A stretch of 48,145 nucleotides of DNA, taken from positions 1-48,145 of the forward strand of contig CAZJFH010000038.1 in NCBI GenBank assembly GCA_964545205.1, in the 5' to 3' direction. Below the pieces are notes generated by a model. The model was not told the origin of the DNA, did no database searches, and saw only the letters and a list, made by a program, of their open reading frames with translations. Position 1 is the stretch's first letter. Each line of letters starts with the position of its first letter. This DNA is from CAZJFH01 sp964545205. Its GTDB lineage: Bacteria > Pseudomonadota > Alphaproteobacteria > Rhodospirillales > Magnetospirillaceae. Shown here in pieces: positions 24,149 to 35,211 of the stretch. A program made the position numbers and the translations under genes.

Positions 24149-24223
24149 TGGTGGGCGCGGCAGGGATTGAACCTGCGACCCCTCCCGTGTGAAGGGAGTG
24201 CTCTCCCGCTGAGCTACGCGCCC
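24149..24223 (-). tRNA. tRNA-Val (anticodon CAC)
   Basis: A cloverleaf is readable on the minus strand: acceptor GGGCGCG with CGCGCCC, D-arm GCTC...GAGC, anticodon arm CTCCC-TTCACAC-GGGAG with anticodon CAC, and T-arm GCAGG-TTCAATC-CCTGC. Discriminator A and an encoded CCA complete the 3' end at 24149. It reads GUG codons. No integrase or attachment-site duplication lies nearby. Confidence 0.96.
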
Positions 24224-24323
24224 GGTACCCCGAGGGCCGCCTTTATATGGGTGGCCCCGGGGGGTGTCAAGCGCCTTCGCGAGGCACTACAATCATGGAT
24301 GGGACCACGAGCAAGGAGGCGGC

Positions 24324-24536
24324 ATGGACATGCCTCTCGAACCCCTGCTGGCCTACGGCCTGGCGGTGCTGATCCCGTTCCTGCTGGTGGCGCTGCCGCT
24401 GACGTTCATGGGCAGCGACAAGCCGAAGCCGCGCCCGCGCGAACCCAGCCTCGGGCTGATGGCGCTGGGCTGGCTGGTGTGGCGGGTCGGCGGCGGACTG
24501 GGCGGCGACGACGGCGGCGCGCCGCCCGACACCTGA
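24324..24536 (+). CDS. Small membrane protein, 70 aa
   Basis: One or two hydrophobic segments (LLAYGLAVLIPFLLVALPLT and SLGLMALGWLVWRVGGGLGG) are joined by a basic-proline loop KPKPRPRE. The ATG at 24324 has AAGGAGG 6-12 bases upstream, the best site locally. Its stop abuts that of the convergent gph gene. No known family. Confidence 0.7.
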   Translation: MDMPLEPLLAYGLAVLIPFLLVALPLTFMGSDKPKPRPREPSLGLMALGWLVWRVGGGLGGDDGGAPPDT

Positions 24537-25217
24537 TCAGGCCAGCTTCTCCAGCGCCGCCGGCAGCTCGGGGAAGCCGTTGATCAGCAGGTCGGCGCCG
24601 AGTTCGGCCACCGGAATCCGGCTGTAGCCGAAGCTCACGATCACCACCGGCAGGCCGGCGGCGCGGCCGGCGGCGACGTCGTTGGGCGAATCGCCGACGA
24701 AGATCGCCTGACCGGGCGCGGCGCCCATCGCCTCGAGGGTGGCCAGGACGTGGCGCGGGTCGGGCTTCTTGAACGGCAGGCTGTCGCCGCCGACCACCGC
24801 GTCGAAGAACTGCGCCAGCCCGAGTTCGGCCAGGATCTCCACCGTCGGGCCTTGCGGCTTGTTGGTGCACACGCCCAGCCGCCAGCCGGCGGCGCGCAGC
24901 TCGCGCAGGGCCTCGACGGTGCCGGCGAACGGCCTGGTGTGCTCGGCGGCGTTGCCCTCGTAGTGGTCGAGGAAGCGCCGGGTCATCTCGGCCGCGGCGT
25001 CGCCGCAGGATTCGCCGGTGGCGGCGAAGCCGCGCTCGACCAGGCGCAGGGCGCCGTCGCCGACCATCACCCGCACCTCGTCGGGGGCCAGGGCGCGGCG
25101 GCCTTCCTCGGCCAGCAGCTTGTTCAAGGCGATGGCGAGGTCGGGCAGGCTGTCGACCAGCGTGCCGTCAAGATCGAAGACTGCGCAGCGGCGCTTGGGT
25201 CCGGTCGAAGGCGTCAT
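24537..25217 (-). CDS. gph: Phosphoglycolate phosphatase (HAD family)
   Basis: 226 aa cytosolic HAD hydrolase that removes phosphate from 2-phosphoglycolate, a repair or oxygenation by-product. HAD motif I CAVFDLDGTLVDSLPDLA (nucleophile Asp and general acid Asp), motif II VCTNKP, the Lys in LPFKKPDPRHVL, and motif III IFVGDSPNDVAAGRAAGL are all present. The four-helix cap lies between motif I and motif II. The ATG at 25217 is used because the extension to 25301 lacks the fold. It is divergent from glmU with a 92-base gap. Confidence 0.9.
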   Translation of the reverse strand: MTPSTGPKRRCAVFDLDGTLVDSLPDLAIALNKLLAEEGRRALAPDEVRVMVGDGALRLVERGFAATGESCGDAAAEMTRRFLDHYEGNAAEHTRPFAGTVEALRELRAAGWRLGVCTNKPQGPTVEILAELGLAQFFDAVVGGDSLPFKKPDPRHVLATLEAMGAAPGQAIFVGDSPNDVAAGRAAGLPVVIVSFGYSRIPVAELGADLLINGFPELPAALEKLA

Positions 25218-25309
25218 GAAACGTTCCGAAACAAAGATTGAGTTGGCCCGGGCACGGGCTTTGTGGCACCTTCCGGCGAGCTTCGCAATACGTGGTATCA
25301 ATCGGACTC

Positions 25310-26659
25310 ATGACCAGAACCGCCGTCGTCATCCTCGCCGCCGGAATGGGCACCCGCATGAAGTCGGACCTGCCGAAGGTCCTGCATCCGGTCGCCGGCC
25401 GCCCGATGATCAACCACCTGATCGACACCGCCGCCGGGCTCGACCCCGAGCGGGTCGTGGTGGTGATCGGCCCCGGCATGGACGACGTCGCCCGCGCGGT
25501 GGCGCCGCATCCGACCGTCGTGCAGACCGAACGCCTGGGCACCGGCCATGCCGTGAAATGCGCGCGCGACGCGCTCGCCGGCTTCGACGGCGACGTGCTG
25601 GTCCTCTACGGCGACACGCCGATGATCACCCGCGAGACGCTGGAGCGCATGCTGAAGATGCGCCGCAGCGCGCCGCATCCGGCCGTCGTCGTGCTCGGCT
25701 TCGAGCCCGAGCAGGGCGGCGAATACGGCCGCCTGGTCACCGGCGAGAAGGGCGCGCTCGAGCTGATCGTCGAGTGGCGCGACGCGACGCCGGCGCAGCG
25801 CGACCTGCGCCTGTGCAATTCGGGCGTCATGTGCGTCGACGGCGGCCGGCTGTTCGAGCTGATCGACCGCCTCGGCAACGACAACGCCAAGGGCGAGTAC
25901 TACCTGACCGACATCGTCGCGCTGGCCCGCTTCGAGGGGCTGCATTGCGGCTACGTCGAGGGCGACGCCGACGAGCTGGTCGGCGTCAACTCCCGCGTCG
26001 AGCTGGCCCAGGCCGAGGCCATCCTGCAGCAGCGGCTGCGCCTTCGCGCGATGGAGAACGGCGCCACCCTGATCGATCCGTCCAGCGTGTTCCTGAGCTG
26101 GGACACCAGGATCGGCCGCGACGTGGTGATCGGTCCCAACGTGTTCTTCGGCCCCGGCGTCGGCGTCGGCGACCGCGTCGAGATTCGCGCCTTCAGCCAC
26201 ATCGAGGGCGCCTCGGTCGCCGACGGCGCCACCGTCGGGCCGTTCGCGCGGCTGCGGCCGGAGGCCGAGATCGGCGCCGGCGCCCATATCGGCAACTTCG
26301 TCGAGGTCAAGAAGGCCACGGTCGAGGCCGGCGCCAAGGTCAACCACCTGACCTATGTCGGCGACGCCCGCGTCGGGGCCGGCGCCAACATCGGCGCCGG
26401 CACGATCACCTGCAACTACGACGGCTTCACCAAATCCTTCACCGACATCGGCGCGAACGCCTTCATCGGCTCGAATTCGGCGCTGGTGGCGCCGGTGCGC
26501 ATCGGCGACGGCGCCGTGGTCGGCGCCGGCTCGGTGATCACCCGCGACGTCGCCCCGGGGGCGCTGGCTGTGGCGCGCGGCAACCAGATGGAGCTTCCCG
26601 GCTGGGTCGAGAAGTTCCGCGAGCGCAAGCGGGCCGAAAAGGCCGGAAAGAAGGACTAG
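25310..26659 (+). CDS. glmU: Bifunctional GlcNAc-1-P uridylyltransferase / GlcN-1-P acetyltransferase
   Basis: 449 aa. It acetylates glucosamine-1-phosphate and couples it to UTP, making UDP-GlcNAc for peptidoglycan and LPS. The N-terminal pyrophosphorylase domain (1-230) begins VVILAAGMGTRMKSDLPKVL, with GTGHAVKCARDAL and LYGDTPMITRETL. The C-terminal left-handed beta helix (about 250-440) has IGNFVEVKKA, IGAGTITCNYDGFTK and FIGSNSALVAPVRIG. Start ATG 25310. glmS follows after 4 bases, so the two form an operon for amino-sugar supply. Confidence 0.97.
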   Translation: MTRTAVVILAAGMGTRMKSDLPKVLHPVAGRPMINHLIDTAAGLDPERVVVVIGPGMDDVARAVAPHPTVVQTERLGTGHAVKCARDALAGFDGDVLVLYGDTPMITRETLERMLKMRRSAPHPAVVVLGFEPEQGGEYGRLVTGEKGALELIVEWRDATPAQRDLRLCNSGVMCVDGGRLFELIDRLGNDNAKGEYYLTDIVALARFEGLHCGYVEGDADELVGVNSRVELAQAEAILQQRLRLRAMENGATLIDPSSVFLSWDTRIGRDVVIGPNVFFGPGVGVGDRVEIRAFSHIEGASVADGATVGPFARLRPEAEIGAGAHIGNFVEVKKATVEAGAKVNHLTYVGDARVGAGANIGAGTITCNYDGFTKSFTDIGANAFIGSNSALVAPVRIGDGAVVGAGSVITRDVAPGALAVARGNQMELPGWVEKFRERKRAEKAGKKD

Positions 26660-26663
26660 CGGC

Positions 26664-28487
<1,824 letters not shown>

Positions 28488-28532
28488 GGCGCGCCGCCGG
28501 GAACGGGCGCGTCGGTGCAGTGAGGCCCGTCG

Positions 28533-30284
28533 TTGCGAGCTAGCCGCAAACTAAGATTGATGGTCGTGACGGCGGCGCTGACGCTGGCGGCGACGCTCGA
28601 CGTCACCCTGGCGGTCCAGGCCTGGCGCGAGCGCGAGGCGGTGCTCGAGGAGGGCCGGCAGAGCACCCGCACCCTGGCGACCGCCCTGGAACAGCACGCG
28701 TCCGAGACCTTCTCCTCGATGAACAAGGTGCTCAGCGGCGTCGCCGAGGTGATCGCGGCGCGCGGCGCCAGCTTCCGCGCCGCCGATCCCGAGGTGCGGG
28801 CGCTGCTGCAGCGGCGGCTGGCCTATGTTCGGCACGTCAGCAGCCTGTTCGTCGTCGATGCCGCCGGCGCGAGTCTTGCCGGCACCTACCAGCGGGAAAC
28901 GGTCGAGGTCGATCTCAGCGACCGGCCCTACTTCCGCGCCCAGGCCGACGGAACCAGCGGCGGGCTGTTCGTCGACGGCCCCTACAAGAGCCGGATCACC
29001 GGCAACTGGCTGATGGTCGCCAGCCGCCGCTTGCAGGAGGCCGACGGCCGCTTCGCCGGCATCGTCGCCGCCAGCGTCAGCCCCGAGACCCTGGCCTCGT
29101 TCTATGCCCGCGCCGATCTCGGCCATGGCGGCGCCATCCTGCTGCTGACCAGGGACGGCACCATCGCCGCCCGCCATCCGGATCATGCGCGGCACATCGG
29201 TGCCAGCCTCGCCGACTGGCGGGGCTTCACCCGGTGGCGGGACGCGCGGTCCGGAACCGGCGAGGACGTTTCCCCGGTCGACGGCGTCCTGCGGCTCTAC
29301 TCGTTCCAGGCGTCGACCGAGCATCCGCTGATCGTCGCCGTGTCGCTCGACAAGATGGCGTTGCTGGAAAGATGGCGGTGGAATGCCGCGGTTCAGGTGA
29401 TGCTCGGGCTTATCGGCACCTTGGCGATCGCCGCCGCCGCCTTCGTCATCTACCGCCAGCTCTGCCGCCGGCTGGAGGCGATGCAGGCGCTGGAGGACAG
29501 CACCGCCGAGCTGTCGCGGGCGCTGGCCGCCGCGAACGCCGCCAACGAGACCAAGCTGCAGTTCCTCGCCAACATGAGCCACGAGCTCCGCACGCCGCTC
29601 AACGCCATCATCGGCTTCTCGGACGTGATGCGGACCGAGGTGATGGGGCCCTTGGGCAGCGCCCACTACCGCGCCTACGCCGCCGACATCCACCGGTCGG
29701 GCGAGCATCTGCTGTCCTTGATCAACGACATCCTCGACGTCTCGCGCATCGAGCAGGGCCGCTTCGCGCTCCGCGAGGAAGCCTGCGACCTTCAGGACCT
29801 GATCGGCGACTGCCTGGTCCAGGTCGAAGGGCGCGCTCGCGACGCCGGGGTCGTCGTCGAGCGCCGCATCGCGTGCGACCTGCCGCAGCTGCACGCCGAC
29901 GGCAAGGCCCTGCGGCAGATCGTGCTCAACCTGCTGTCCAACGCGATCAAGTTCACGCCCCGCGACGGCCGGGTGTGGATCGCGATTTCGCGCACCGCGG
30001 CCGGCGAGATCGCGATCGAGGTCGGCGACACCGGCATCGGCATCGCCGCGATCGACGTCGCCCGGGTGTTCGAGCCGTTCCAGCAGGTCGAATCGGCCCA
30101 CACCCGCAAGCACGACGGCGTCGGCCTCGGCCTGCCGCTGGTCAAGTCGCTGGCCGAGGCGCACGGCGCCCGCGTCGACGTCGACAGCGCGCCGGGGCGC
30201 GGCACGGTGATCACGGTGACCTTCCCGGCGGCGCGGACGCTGCAGGACCCGCCGACGGCGCCCGCCCGGCCGGTTACCGCCTGA
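28533..30284 (+). CDS. Membrane-bound sensor histidine kinase with extracellular Cache-type domain
   Basis: 583 aa. A basic N-terminus (RASRKLRL) leads into helix 1 (about 9-27). A periplasmic dCACHE-like domain (about 40-275) has VDLSDRPYFRAQADGTSGGL and LMVASRRLQEADGRFAGIVA. Helix 2 is about 288-308. The HisKA domain has LANMSHELRTPLNAIIGFSD with phospho-acceptor His350. The ATPase domain has LRQIVLNLLSNAIKFTPRDG (N box), VGDTGIGI (G1), FEPFQQVESAHTRKHDGVGL and the G2 box GVGLGLPLVKS. The TTG at 28533 with GTGAGG upstream is chosen to keep the basic n-region; an ATG at 28560 is the alternative. No response regulator is in the window, so it is an orphan. Confidence 0.93.
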   Translation: MRASRKLRLMVVTAALTLAATLDVTLAVQAWREREAVLEEGRQSTRTLATALEQHASETFSSMNKVLSGVAEVIAARGASFRAADPEVRALLQRRLAYVRHVSSLFVVDAAGASLAGTYQRETVEVDLSDRPYFRAQADGTSGGLFVDGPYKSRITGNWLMVASRRLQEADGRFAGIVAASVSPETLASFYARADLGHGGAILLLTRDGTIAARHPDHARHIGASLADWRGFTRWRDARSGTGEDVSPVDGVLRLYSFQASTEHPLIVAVSLDKMALLERWRWNAAVQVMLGLIGTLAIAAAAFVIYRQLCRRLEAMQALEDSTAELSRALAAANAANETKLQFLANMSHELRTPLNAIIGFSDVMRTEVMGPLGSAHYRAYAADIHRSGEHLLSLINDILDVSRIEQGRFALREEACDLQDLIGDCLVQVEGRARDAGVVVERRIACDLPQLHADGKALRQIVLNLLSNAIKFTPRDGRVWIAISRTAAGEIAIEVGDTGIGIAAIDVARVFEPFQQVESAHTRKHDGVGLGLPLVKSLAEAHGARVDVDSAPGRGTVITVTFPAARTLQDPPTAPARPVTA

Positions 30285-30762
30285 AGCTCTCCGCGCTGCC
30301 CCGCGCGCTCTTGTGGCTGTGCTCGATGTCGAGCAGGCGCTCGGGGCTGGGGTCGTGGGCGGCGCGGCGGCCGGGCTGCGAGTCGGCGACGTGGACGTGG
30401 TGCTCGCGCACGCTGTCCTCGGCCAGCACGATGTCGTCCTCGTAGCCGTCCATCGTCGGCGCGGTGAACCATTCGTCGCTTTCGGCGCGGCGGATCGTCT
30501 CGCCCTCGTAGCGGCGCCGCGACAGGTTCCAGGCCAGCAGGCCGAGGCCGGCGGCGATCAGCATCAGCGGCACCGCCCCGTCGGCGAGCACGGCGCGCAT
30601 GTCCTCGGCCGGATAGCGCCGGCGGAAATCGTCGAGGCCCTGCTTGACGGCGCGGCGGGGGTCGAGGCGGTGTTCGATCTCGGCGAAGGTCTCGCCGGCG
30701 TCGCGGCGGATCCGTTCGATCTCCTGCTCGATCTGTTCCATCTCGTGGTCTCGTCTGGCCAT
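30274..30762 (-). CDS. DUF3618-like membrane protein
   Basis: 162 aa. The N-terminal heptad region (EMEQIEQEIERIRRDAGETF) and HRLDPRRAVKQGLDD match the general DUF3618 layout. A single membrane span (VPLMLIAAGLGLLAWNL) is followed by a long charged cytosolic tail rich in His and Asp (REHHVHVADSQPG). Function unknown; similar proteins occur near envelope stress genes. Its 3' end overlaps the kinase gene by 11 bases on the opposite strand. Confidence 0.8.
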   Translation of the reverse strand: MARRDHEMEQIEQEIERIRRDAGETFAEIEHRLDPRRAVKQGLDDFRRRYPAEDMRAVLADGAVPLMLIAAGLGLLAWNLSRRRYEGETIRRAESDEWFTAPTMDGYEDDIVLAEDSVREHHVHVADSQPGRRAAHDPSPERLLDIEHSHKSARGSAESFRR

Positions 30763-30911
30763 GGCGCGTCACCCTTGCCGAAGGAAGCTCCGCCCCACCA
30801 ACAATTCGGGGCCGGCCGAGGTTCCCCGCTAATACCCAGGGATGGGTTTGAGCGCGCGGTCCGTGGTGGTAAACAAGGTTTCCCTGCCACTCCCGCCCTG
30901 TCGAGGTCGCG

Positions 30912-32366
30912 ATGCAAATCGAGGATTCCAAGCTTCTCCGGACGCAGGCCTTCATCGACGGCGCCTGGGTCGACGCCGACGCGGGCCGCAGCTTCGCGGT
31001 CACCAATCCCGCCGACGGCAGCGAGATCGCCCGCGTGCCGGCGATGGGCGTCGCCGAGACCCGGCGCGCCGTCGCCGCCGCCGAGGCCGCCCTGCCCGGC
31101 TGGCGCGGCATGGTCGCCAAGGAGCGGGCCAACATCCTCAAGCGCTGGTTCGCGCTGATCATGCAGGCGCAGAACGACCTCGCCGTGCTGATGACCACCG
31201 AGCAGGGCAAGCCGCTGGCCGAGGCCAAGGGCGAGGTCGCCTACGGCGCCGCCTTCGTCGAGTGGTTCGCCGAGGAGTCCAAGCGCGTCTACGGCGACGT
31301 CATCCCGCAGCACCTGCCCGGCCGGCGCATCCTGGTGACCAAGGAGCCGGTCGGCGTCGTCGCCGCGATCACGCCGTGGAACTTCCCCGTCGCGATGATC
31401 ACCCGCAAGGTGGCGCCGGCCCTGGCCGCCGGCTGCACGGTGGTGATCAAGCCGGCCGAGGACACGCCGCTCTCGGCGCTGGCGCTGGCCGAACTGGCGG
31501 ACCGCGCCGGCATGCCGAAGGGCGTGCTCAACATCATCACCACCGACGATCCGCCGGCGGTCGGCGACGAGCTGTGCCGCAACCCGACGGTGCGCAAGCT
31601 GTCCTTCACCGGCTCGACCGAGATCGGCAAGCTCCTGATGCGCCAGTGCGCCGACACGGTGAAGAAGGTGTCGCTGGAACTGGGCGGCAACGCGCCGTTC
31701 ATCGTCTTCGACGACGCCGACCTCGACGCCGCGGTGGCCGGCGCCATGGCCTCGAAATACCGCAACACCGGCCAGACCTGCGTCTGCGCCAACCGCATCC
31801 TGGTCCAGGACGGCGTCTACGACATCTTCGCTGAAAAGCTGGCCGACGCGGTGGCCAAGCTGACCGTCGGGCCCGGCATCGGCGGCGACACCACCCAGGG
31901 GCCGCTGATCAACGCCCAGGCGGTCGAGAAGGTCGAGCGCCACATCGCCGACGCGGTGTCGAAGGGGGCGCGCGTGGTCACCGGCGGCAAGCGCCACCGG
32001 CTGGGGGGCACCTTCTTCGAGCCGACCATCCTGGCCGACGTCTCGCCGGACATGCTGTGCGCCAGCGAGGAGACCTTCGGCCCCGTCGCGCCGCTGTTCC
32101 GCTTCAAGGACGAGGCCCAGGCGGTGCGCATGGCCAACGACACCGAGTTCGGCCTGGCGGCCTATTTCTACGCCCGCGACGTCGGCCGCATCTTCCGCGT
32201 CGCCGAGGCGCTGGAATACGGCATCGTCGGCATCAACGAGGGCATCATCTCGACCGAGGTCGCGCCCTTCGGCGGCGTCAAGGAATCCGGCATCGGCCGC
32301 GAAGGCTCGAAATACGGCATCGACGACTTCGTCGAGATCAAATACCTGTGCCTGGGCGGCATCTGA
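30912..32366 (+). CDS. gabD: Succinate-semialdehyde dehydrogenase (NADP+)
   Basis: 484 aa aldehyde dehydrogenase that oxidises succinic semialdehyde to succinate, the last step of GABA degradation. Marks: ITPWNFPVAMITRK, LSFTGSTEIGKLL, catalytic Glu256 (VSLELGGNAPF) and catalytic Cys290 in NTGQTCVCANR. The second Cys292 gives the C-x-C pair of E. coli and human SSADH. The C-terminus has GGVKESGIGREGSKYGID. ATG at 30912. Gor starts 14 bases downstream, so they probably form a two-gene unit. A GABA aminotransferase gene is not in the window, and other semialdehyde substrates remain possible. Confidence 0.93.
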   Translation: MQIEDSKLLRTQAFIDGAWVDADAGRSFAVTNPADGSEIARVPAMGVAETRRAVAAAEAALPGWRGMVAKERANILKRWFALIMQAQNDLAVLMTTEQGKPLAEAKGEVAYGAAFVEWFAEESKRVYGDVIPQHLPGRRILVTKEPVGVVAAITPWNFPVAMITRKVAPALAAGCTVVIKPAEDTPLSALALAELADRAGMPKGVLNIITTDDPPAVGDELCRNPTVRKLSFTGSTEIGKLLMRQCADTVKKVSLELGGNAPFIVFDDADLDAAVAGAMASKYRNTGQTCVCANRILVQDGVYDIFAEKLADAVAKLTVGPGIGGDTTQGPLINAQAVEKVERHIADAVSKGARVVTGGKRHRLGGTFFEPTILADVSPDMLCASEETFGPVAPLFRFKDEAQAVRMANDTEFGLAAYFYARDVGRIFRVAEALEYGIVGINEGIISTEVAPFGGVKESGIGREGSKYGIDDFVEIKYLCLGGI

Positions 32367-32380
32367 GCGTGGGGGACCGC

Positions 32381-33775
32381 ATGCCCGCATACGATTACGA
32401 CCTGATCACCCTCGGCGCCGGCTCCGGCGGCGTCCGCGCCAGCCGGCTGGCCGCCTCCTACGGCGCCCGCGTCGCCATCTGCGAGGAAAGCCGGGTCGGC
32501 GGCACCTGCGTGATCCGCGGCTGCGTGCCGAAGAAGCTGCTGGTCTACGGCGCCCACTTCGCCGAGGACTTCGCCGATGCCGAGGGCTTCGGCTGGACGG
32601 TCGGCGAGACCTCGTTCGACTGGTACGGGCTGATCCAGCGCAAGAACGCCGAGATCGACCGCCTCAACGGCATCTACGAGCGGGTGCTGCGCGACAACGG
32701 CGCCACCATCCTGTACGGCTCGGCACGGCTGGTCGACGCCCACACGGTCGAGATCGACGGCAAGCGCCATACCGCCGAGCGCATCCTGATCGCCGTCGGC
32801 GGCTGGCCGACGATGCCGTCGATCCCCGGGATCGAGCACGTCATCAGCTCGAACGAGGCGCTGGACCTCGAGGAACTGCCGCGGCGGATGGTGATCGTCG
32901 GCGGCGGCTACATCGCGGTCGAGTTCGCCGGCATCTTCAACGCGCTCGGCGTCCAGGTGACCCAGATCGTGCGCGGCGACACCCTGCTGCGCGGCTTCGA
33001 CCAGGACATCCGCTCGGCGCTGTCGGCCGAGATCGTCAAGAAGGGCGTCGACCTGCGCTGCGAGACCGTGGTGCGCTCGATCGAGAAGACCGAGGCCGGG
33101 CTCTACAGCCTGCGCCTGGCCGGCACCGTCTCGGGCGGCGAGGTGATGGAGACCGACCTGGTCATGTACGCCACCGGCCGGCGGCCGAAGACCGAGGGCC
33201 TCGGCCTCGAAGAGGCCGGCGTCAGGCTCAACGACCAGGGCGCGGTGATCGTCGACGAATGGAACCGCACGTCGGTCGAGAACATCTACGCCGTCGGCGA
33301 CGTCACCGACCGGGTCAACCTGACCCCCGTCGCCATCGCCGAAGGCCGCTGCTTCGCCGAGACGGTCTACAACAACAATCCGATGACCATGGATTACGAG
33401 AACATCGCCTCGGCGGTGTTCAGCCAGCCGCCGGTCGGGTCGGTCGGCCTGTCGGAGGCGCAGGCGCGCGAGCGTTTCGGCGGCGCCGTCCAGATCTTCC
33501 TCAGCCGCTTCAAGCCGATGCGCAACACCCTCGCCGGGCGCGACGAGCGCACGATGATGAAGCTGGTGGTCAAGCGCGACGACGGCCGCGTGCTCGGCTG
33601 CCACATGGTCGGCCCCGACGCCCCCGAGATCGTCCAGGGCCTGGCGATCGCGCTGAAATGCGGCGCCACCAAGGCCCAGTTCGACGCCACCATCGGCATC
33701 CACCCGACGGCGGCCGAGGAGTTCGTCACCATGCGCGACCCGGTGCCGGACCCGACCCCGGAGTGCCAGGACTGA
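32381..33775 (+). CDS. gor: Glutathione-disulfide reductase
   Basis: 464 aa FAD-dependent NADPH oxidoreductase that returns oxidised glutathione to GSH. The FAD motif LGAGSGGVRASRLA is followed by the redox disulphide GGTCVIRGCVPKKLL (Cys43, Cys48), the NADPH-binding loop IVGGGYIAVEFAG, FAD-binding IYAVGDVTDRVNLTPVA, and the C-terminal HPTAAEEFVTMR with catalytic His. The C-V-I-R-G-C spacing and chain length fit plant-type Gor of alphaproteobacteria. The ATG at 32381 has GTGGGGGA just upstream; GTG at 32369 is an alternative. It follows gabD by 14 bases. Confidence 0.95.
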   Translation: MPAYDYDLITLGAGSGGVRASRLAASYGARVAICEESRVGGTCVIRGCVPKKLLVYGAHFAEDFADAEGFGWTVGETSFDWYGLIQRKNAEIDRLNGIYERVLRDNGATILYGSARLVDAHTVEIDGKRHTAERILIAVGGWPTMPSIPGIEHVISSNEALDLEELPRRMVIVGGGYIAVEFAGIFNALGVQVTQIVRGDTLLRGFDQDIRSALSAEIVKKGVDLRCETVVRSIEKTEAGLYSLRLAGTVSGGEVMETDLVMYATGRRPKTEGLGLEEAGVRLNDQGAVIVDEWNRTSVENIYAVGDVTDRVNLTPVAIAEGRCFAETVYNNNPMTMDYENIASAVFSQPPVGSVGLSEAQARERFGGAVQIFLSRFKPMRNTLAGRDERTMMKLVVKRDDGRVLGCHMVGPDAPEIVQGLAIALKCGATKAQFDATIGIHPTAAEEFVTMRDPVPDPTPECQD

Positions 33776-33803
33776 CGTAAGCGCGGGCCGTTCGGCGGGC
33801 ATG

Positions 33804-33903
33804 CTTCGAGACGCGCTCCCGCGGAGCGCTCCTCAGCATGAGGTCCGGCCAATTCGGGAAATAGCCTCATCCTGAGGAGGCGCCGCAGGCGCCGTCTCGA
33901 AGG
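33804..33903. repeat. 100-base palindromic repeat between convergent genes
   Basis: The left arm begins CTTCGAGACGCGCTCCCGCG and ends CCTCAGCATGAGG; the right arm begins CCTCATCCTGAGG and ends CGCCGTCTCGAAGG. The arms are nearly perfect inverted copies, each with an internal stem. This pattern recurs in many alphaproteobacterial genomes as a dispersed intergenic element. Here it lies between gor and the amidase gene, where it may terminate both transcripts. Confidence 0.8.
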
Positions 33904-33912
33904 ATGGGCGGT

Positions 33913-35211
33913 TCACGCCGCCGCCACCACCCACGCCGCCGCCCGGAACAGCCGCGCGTCGTCGCCCGGCGCCGCCACCGCCTGCACCCCGATCGGCAGG
34001 CCGTCGGCGCCCGTCAGCACGGGCAGGCTCAGCGCCGGCGCGCCGGTGAGGGTCCAGAGGGTGCAGAACACCGGGCTGCCGGTGCTGGCCAGCCCGATCG
34101 GCGCCTGGCCGGTGGTGGCCGGCGTCAGCACGGCGTCGAAGGGCGCCAGCCGCTCGGAGACAAGCGCCGTCAGCCGCCGCTGCTCGGCGACCGCGGCGGC
34201 GTAGGCCTCGGGGCTCACCGCCTGGCCGCGTTCAATCATCGCCGAGAGCTGCGGGCTGACTCCCTTGGCGTATTCGGCGGCGAAGCTGCGCGCGAGGTCG
34301 GCCTCCATGATCGTGCGGTGGACCTCCCAGGCGCCGGCGAATTCCGGCCCCAGGTCCAATTCGGGAATCCCCAGCCGGCCGGCCAGCCCGTCGAAGGCCG
34401 CGCGCAGGTCGGCATCCGCCTGTTCCCAGGCGTCGGTGCGCGCCAGGGCCAGCTTCGGCGGCGCCTCGGCGGCGCGCGCGTCCAGCGTCGGCGGCCAGTC
34501 CGGCGACAGGCCGGGATCGGCGCCGTCCCAGGCCATCAGCGGCCCGGCGGCCAGCGCCAGGTCGTCGAGACGGCGGGCGAACAGCCCGACATGGTCGAGC
34601 GGCGCCGATTGCGCCAGCACGCCGGCGCGCGAGATCAGTCCGAAGCTCGGCTTGTAGCCGAAGACGCCGCAATACGAGGCGGGCCGGATCACCGAGCCGT
34701 TGGTCTGGGTGCCGAGCGCCAGCGGCACCATGCCGGCCGCCACCGCCGCCGCCGAGCCGCTCGAAGAGCCGCCGGGCGAGCGGCCGGGATCGTGGGGATT
34801 CCGGGTCTTGCCGGGCGCGTAGACGGCAAGCTCGGTGGTCACCGTCTTGCCCAGGATCACCGCCCCGGCGCGGCGCAGCAGCGCCACGGCGGTGGCGTCG
34901 CGCGCCGGGCGCCGGCCGGCGTGATGGGGCGTGCCGTTCTCGGTCGGCATGTCGGCGGTGTCGAAGATGTCCTTGACGCCGACCGGCACGCCGTCGAGCG
35001 GCCCGCGCGGCCGGCCGGCGCGACGCCGGCGATCGGCCGCCCGCGCCCGCTCCAGCGCCGCCTCGGCGTCGAGATGGTGCCACGCCTGGACCCGCGGCTC
35101 GTCGGCCCTGATCGTCGCCAGGCAGGCGGCGGCCGCCGCCTCCGCCGTGGTCTCGCCGTCGGCGACGGCGCGCGCCAGCGCGGACGCCGACAGCGCCGCC
35201 AGATCCGTCAC
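33913..35211 (-). CDS. Amidase (amidase-signature family), intact
   Basis: 432 aa. The Ser-cisSer-Lys triad is complete: Lys80 (VPVGVKDIFDT), Ser149 in SPGGSSSGSAAAVAAG and nucleophile Ser173 in GTQTNGS. ENGTPHHAGR precedes GKTVTTELA. The C-terminus has GAPALSLPVL and the usual GVQAVAAPGDDARLF. It hydrolyses an amide to acid and ammonia; substrate unknown. The GTG start at 35211 overlaps the preceding 56-aa gene (GTGA). It is the last gene of the likely operon from 41021. Confidence 0.92.
   Translation of the reverse strand: MTDLAALSASALARAVADGETTAEAAAAACLATIRADEPRVQAWHHLDAEAALERARAADRRRRAGRPRGPLDGVPVGVKDIFDTADMPTENGTPHHAGRRPARDATAVALLRRAGAVILGKTVTTELAVYAPGKTRNPHDPGRSPGGSSSGSAAAVAAGMVPLALGTQTNGSVIRPASYCGVFGYKPSFGLISRAGVLAQSAPLDHVGLFARRLDDLALAAGPLMAWDGADPGLSPDWPPTLDARAAEAPPKLALARTDAWEQADADLRAAFDGLAGRLGIPELDLGPEFAGAWEVHRTIMEADLARSFAAEYAKGVSPQLSAMIERGQAVSPEAYAAAVAEQRRLTALVSERLAPFDAVLTPATTGQAPIGLASTGSPVFCTLWTLTGAPALSLPVLTGADGLPIGVQAVAAPGDDARLFRAAAWVVAAA

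Noticed and set aside
24149..24223. tRNA-Val as an integration site
   Set aside because: No integrase and no duplicated tRNA 3' end were seen in the window, and the neighbouring genes look like core chromosome.
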